DNA of 64,000 nt from Arthrobacter mangrovi (GTDB taxonomy: Bacteria; Actinomycetota; Actinomycetes; Actinomycetales; Micrococcaceae): the NCBI RefSeq assembly GCF_026011795.1, contig NZ_BRVS01000008.1, positions 1 through 64,000 on the forward strand, in the 5' to 3' direction. Position 1 is the first letter of the stretch. Every line of letters starts with the position of its first letter. This document shows positions 62,058 to 64,000 of this stretch, piece by piece. Below the pieces are notes generated by a model, which was given only the letters and a program-made list of their open reading frames with translations, was not told the origin of the DNA and did not search any database. The translations under genes were made by a program, and so were the position numbers.

Positions 62058-62708
62058 CTACAGGATGCGGCGGTCCACGGCCCAGCGGGTCAGTTCGTGC
62101 CGCGAGGAGAGCTGGAGCTTGCGCAGCACGGCCGAGACGTGCGTTTCCACCGTCTTGATCGAGATGAACAGCTCCTTGGCCACTTCCTTGTAGCTGTAGC
62201 CGCGGGCGATCAGCCGCATCACTTCCAGCTCCCGGGCCGACAGCTTGTCCAGCTCGTCGTCCACCGAGGCGACGGCGGCGGTACCGAACGCGTCCAGCAC
62301 GAACCCTGCCAGCCGTGGCGAAAACGCGGCGTCTCCACCGGCCACCCGGGCCACGGCGTCGGAAATCTCCGCCCCGGAAATGGCCTTGGTGACGTAGCCC
62401 CGCGCTCCGGCCCGGATAACGGTCACCACGTCTTCCGCCGAATCGGAGACGCTCAGGGCGAGGAACCGGGTCCGGCCCAGCAGCGCCGCGCACCCCGCTA
62501 CAACTTCCGCACCGCCCCCGCCGCGTCCCCCGGGCAGATGCACGTCCAGCAAAACGACATCCGGCGCGAGCGCGTGGATCGCCTCGATGGCTCCCTCCAC
62601 GGTCGCGGCCTCGCCGACCACCTCGATCCGCGCGTCCAGGTCCGCTTTGAGGCCCGACCTGAAAATGGCGTGGTCGTCGACGACCACGGTGCGGATTGGT
62701 GAAGTCAT
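62058..62708 (-). CDS. NarL/LuxR-family response regulator
   Basis: The product has 216 residues. The receiver domain covers 1-125, with acidic pocket Asp11/Asp12, phospho-acceptor Asp55 (LLDVH) and the Lys of YVTKAIS. The LuxR-type HTH covers about 150-212: LSARELEVMRLIARGYSYKE, then FISIKTVETHVSAVLRKL. The start overlaps the kinase gene by 4 bases (ATGA), so the pair is co-translated. The regulon is unknown. The kinase's PspC segment suggests envelope-stress sensing. Confidence 0.92.
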   Translation of the reverse strand: MTSPIRTVVVDDHAIFRSGLKADLDARIEVVGEAATVEGAIEAIHALAPDVVLLDVHLPGGRGGGGAEVVAGCAALLGRTRFLALSVSDSAEDVVTVIRAGARGYVTKAISGAEISDAVARVAGGDAAFSPRLAGFVLDAFGTAAVASVDDELDKLSARELEVMRLIARGYSYKEVAKELFISIKTVETHVSAVLRKLQLSSRHELTRWAVDRRIL

Positions 62709-64000
62709 GATGCGGTTCCTTCCTCGGGGTACTGCAGGCTCAGGTGCACCTCGGTGCCATTGCCGGTGTTGCGGATGCGCGCCTCGCCGCCGTGCCGTTC
62801 CATCCGGTTGACCAGGGACTCCCGCACGCCCAGCCGGTCAGCCGGCACGGCGGCCAGGTCGAATCCCGGACCGCGGTCGCGGACGAATACCTCGGCGCTG
62901 CCCGGACGGCACTCCAGGTAGACCGAGATGCTGCCGCCCGCGTGCTTGGCGGCGTTCTGCACCGCCTCGCGGGTGGCGTGGACCAGGGCCTCGTGGCGGT
63001 CGGTCACCGCGGTGTCACCGACGGCGACGACGTCCACCGGCTGGCCGTAGGCGTCCTCGATTTCGGCGGCCACCGACTTGATGCGGTCCACGAGGTTGCC
63101 CTGTTCCTGCCGCTTGTCCCGGTAGAGCCACTCGCGCAGTTCCCGCTCCTGGGCGCGGGCCAGCCTGGTGACGTCCTGTTCCGATGACGCGCGGTTCTGG
63201 ATCAGGGCCAGCGTCTGCAGCACCGAGTCGTGCAGGTGGGCCGCGATCTCCGCCCGCTCCGTTTCCCGGATCCGGCCGGACCGCTCGGCCTCGAGGTCCT
63301 TCCAGTACTTCAGGCCCCAGGGCGCCAGCACAAGCGCCACTCCGGCCAGCACGGCGAGAGAGGCGAACATGGCCGGCCACATCAGGTCCCAGCTGATCGA
63401 GCCGGACACCATCGCGAAAATCCCGGCGATGACCAGCGCCAGTCCGATCCCCAGACGCACCGCACCCTGGGCACCGCTGGCACCGGCCCGGTCCATGATT
63501 CCGGCGCGGCGCGTATTGTCCAGCTGCATCCAGGCAATCACGGCGCCGCCTGCAATCGCGGCCAGCGGAAGCCAGGTTCCCCAGGGCACCTTGAAGCCGG
63601 CCATCTGGGCCACGATGGCGGCGCCGGCCAGCACCAGGCCCGCGCCGAGCACGATCTCCCAGCCGGCGCGGCGCATCAGCCACGCGGCCGCTCCGCCGTT
63701 CGAGGGCACGGCCGCGGCTGTCCCGCGGCCGTCCGGGTACCCTGCGATTGTTCCCGCGCCGGCGCCCCCGGCTGCGGCGGCTGCGGCACCCTCGGCCGCG
63801 GTGCCCTCGGCAACTCCGGCGGCAGCCCCGGTCCGGTAGTCCGCAGGGCCCGGCCGGGCGCCGAAGCCGCGGGCAAAATTGCCGGCGACGTCGCGGGGGT
63901 CGAAGGCCCGGGTCTCATTGCGCGCTGCCTCGTCCGCCGTCGGCACCAGCAGCCAGAGCCACGCGTACAGCAGCAGGCCCGCTCCCCCGCCGATGGCCAG
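62705..64000 (-). CDS. PspC-domain sensor histidine kinase, 5' end beyond window
   Basis: The reading frame stays open to base 64000, and the last visible residues (GGGAGLLLYAWLWLLVPTAD) are the end of a PspC membrane domain; the first part lies outside. Then come an Ala/Gly-rich linker, three or four more hydrophobic segments, and a HisKA_3-type kinase: His in AEIAAHLHDSVLQTLALI, N-box EAVQNAAKHAG, and the ATP-lid region DRGPGFDLAAVP. The visible part is 432 residues. It belongs with the overlapping NarL-type regulator gene. Confidence 0.88.
   Translation of the reverse strand: MAIGGGAGLLLYAWLWLLVPTADEAARNETRAFDPRDVAGNFARGFGARPGPADYRTGAAAGVAEGTAAEGAAAAAAGGAGAGTIAGYPDGRGTAAAVPSNGGAAAWLMRRAGWEIVLGAGLVLAGAAIVAQMAGFKVPWGTWLPLAAIAGGAVIAWMQLDNTRRAGIMDRAGASGAQGAVRLGIGLALVIAGIFAMVSGSISWDLMWPAMFASLAVLAGVALVLAPWGLKYWKDLEAERSGRIRETERAEIAAHLHDSVLQTLALIQNRASSEQDVTRLARAQERELREWLYRDKRQEQGNLVDRIKSVAAEIEDAYGQPVDVVAVGDTAVTDRHEALVHATREAVQNAAKHAGGSISVYLECRPGSAEVFVRDRGPGFDLAAVPADRLGVRESLVNRMERHGGEARIRNTGNGTEVHLSLQYPEEGTAS

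Overview
The window looks like a piece of chromosome from a high-GC actinobacterium of the Micrococcaceae (Arthrobacter-like). The basis is the strong G/C bias at third codon positions, actinobacterial forms of the translation proteins (NusG with a long acidic N-terminal extension, L29 with a Lys/Ala/Glu tail, RpoB opening with a TTG codon), and aromatic-acid catabolism under IclR regulators. This placement comes from sequence character and memory of the families, not from a search.

The backbone is the ribosomal/RNA-polymerase region, all on the minus strand. From right to left it runs: tRNA-Trp, secE, nusG, rplK, rplA (59.2-56.4 kb); rplJ, rplL (39.6-38.5 kb); rpoB, rpoC (36.3-28.8 kb); rpsL, rpsG, fusA, tuf (14.2-9.8 kb); the S10 operon rpsJ to rpsQ (7.0-1.6 kb); and the start of the spc operon, rplN, rplX and a cut-off rplE (1.25-0 kb). 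Promoter-like sequences and leader hairpins precede several of these units, and strong hairpins close them.

Unrelated blocks sit between the backbone units. Between tuf and rpsJ there is a family 1 beta-glucosidase gene with a LacI-type operator upstream, a 46-residue membrane microprotein, and a VOC-fold protein. Between rpsL and rpoC lie two tandem paralogous acyltransferase-3/SGNH membrane proteins and a complete 4-hydroxybenzoate to beta-ketoadipate route: pobA makes protocatechuate, pcaHG opens the ring, pcaB, pcaC and pcaD convert the product to beta-ketoadipate, and pcaIJ and pcaF deliver succinyl-CoA and acetyl-CoA. An IclR regulator sits at each end of this cluster. Between rpoB and rplL are a thiolase and a YbaK-type aminoacyl-tRNA deacylase on the plus strand. 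Between rplJ and rplA lie a complete respiratory nitrate reductase operon narGHJI with a nitrate/nitrite transporter, a Tat-exported GHL10 family protein, a GNAT protein, a secreted polyhydroxybutyrate-depolymerase-like esterase, a GH15 glucoamylase/trehalase and a DHA2-type MFS exporter.

The right end has an aspartate aminotransferase on the plus strand. It is followed on the minus strand by an FAD monooxygenase and a NarL-type two-component pair whose PspC-histidine kinase runs off the window. I saw no insertion sequences, integrases, CRISPR arrays or rRNA genes. I did not find a clearly new multi-gene system. The most interesting points are small regulatory sequences, the microprotein, the duplicated acyltransferases, and the way cargo blocks are spaced through an otherwise conserved backbone.
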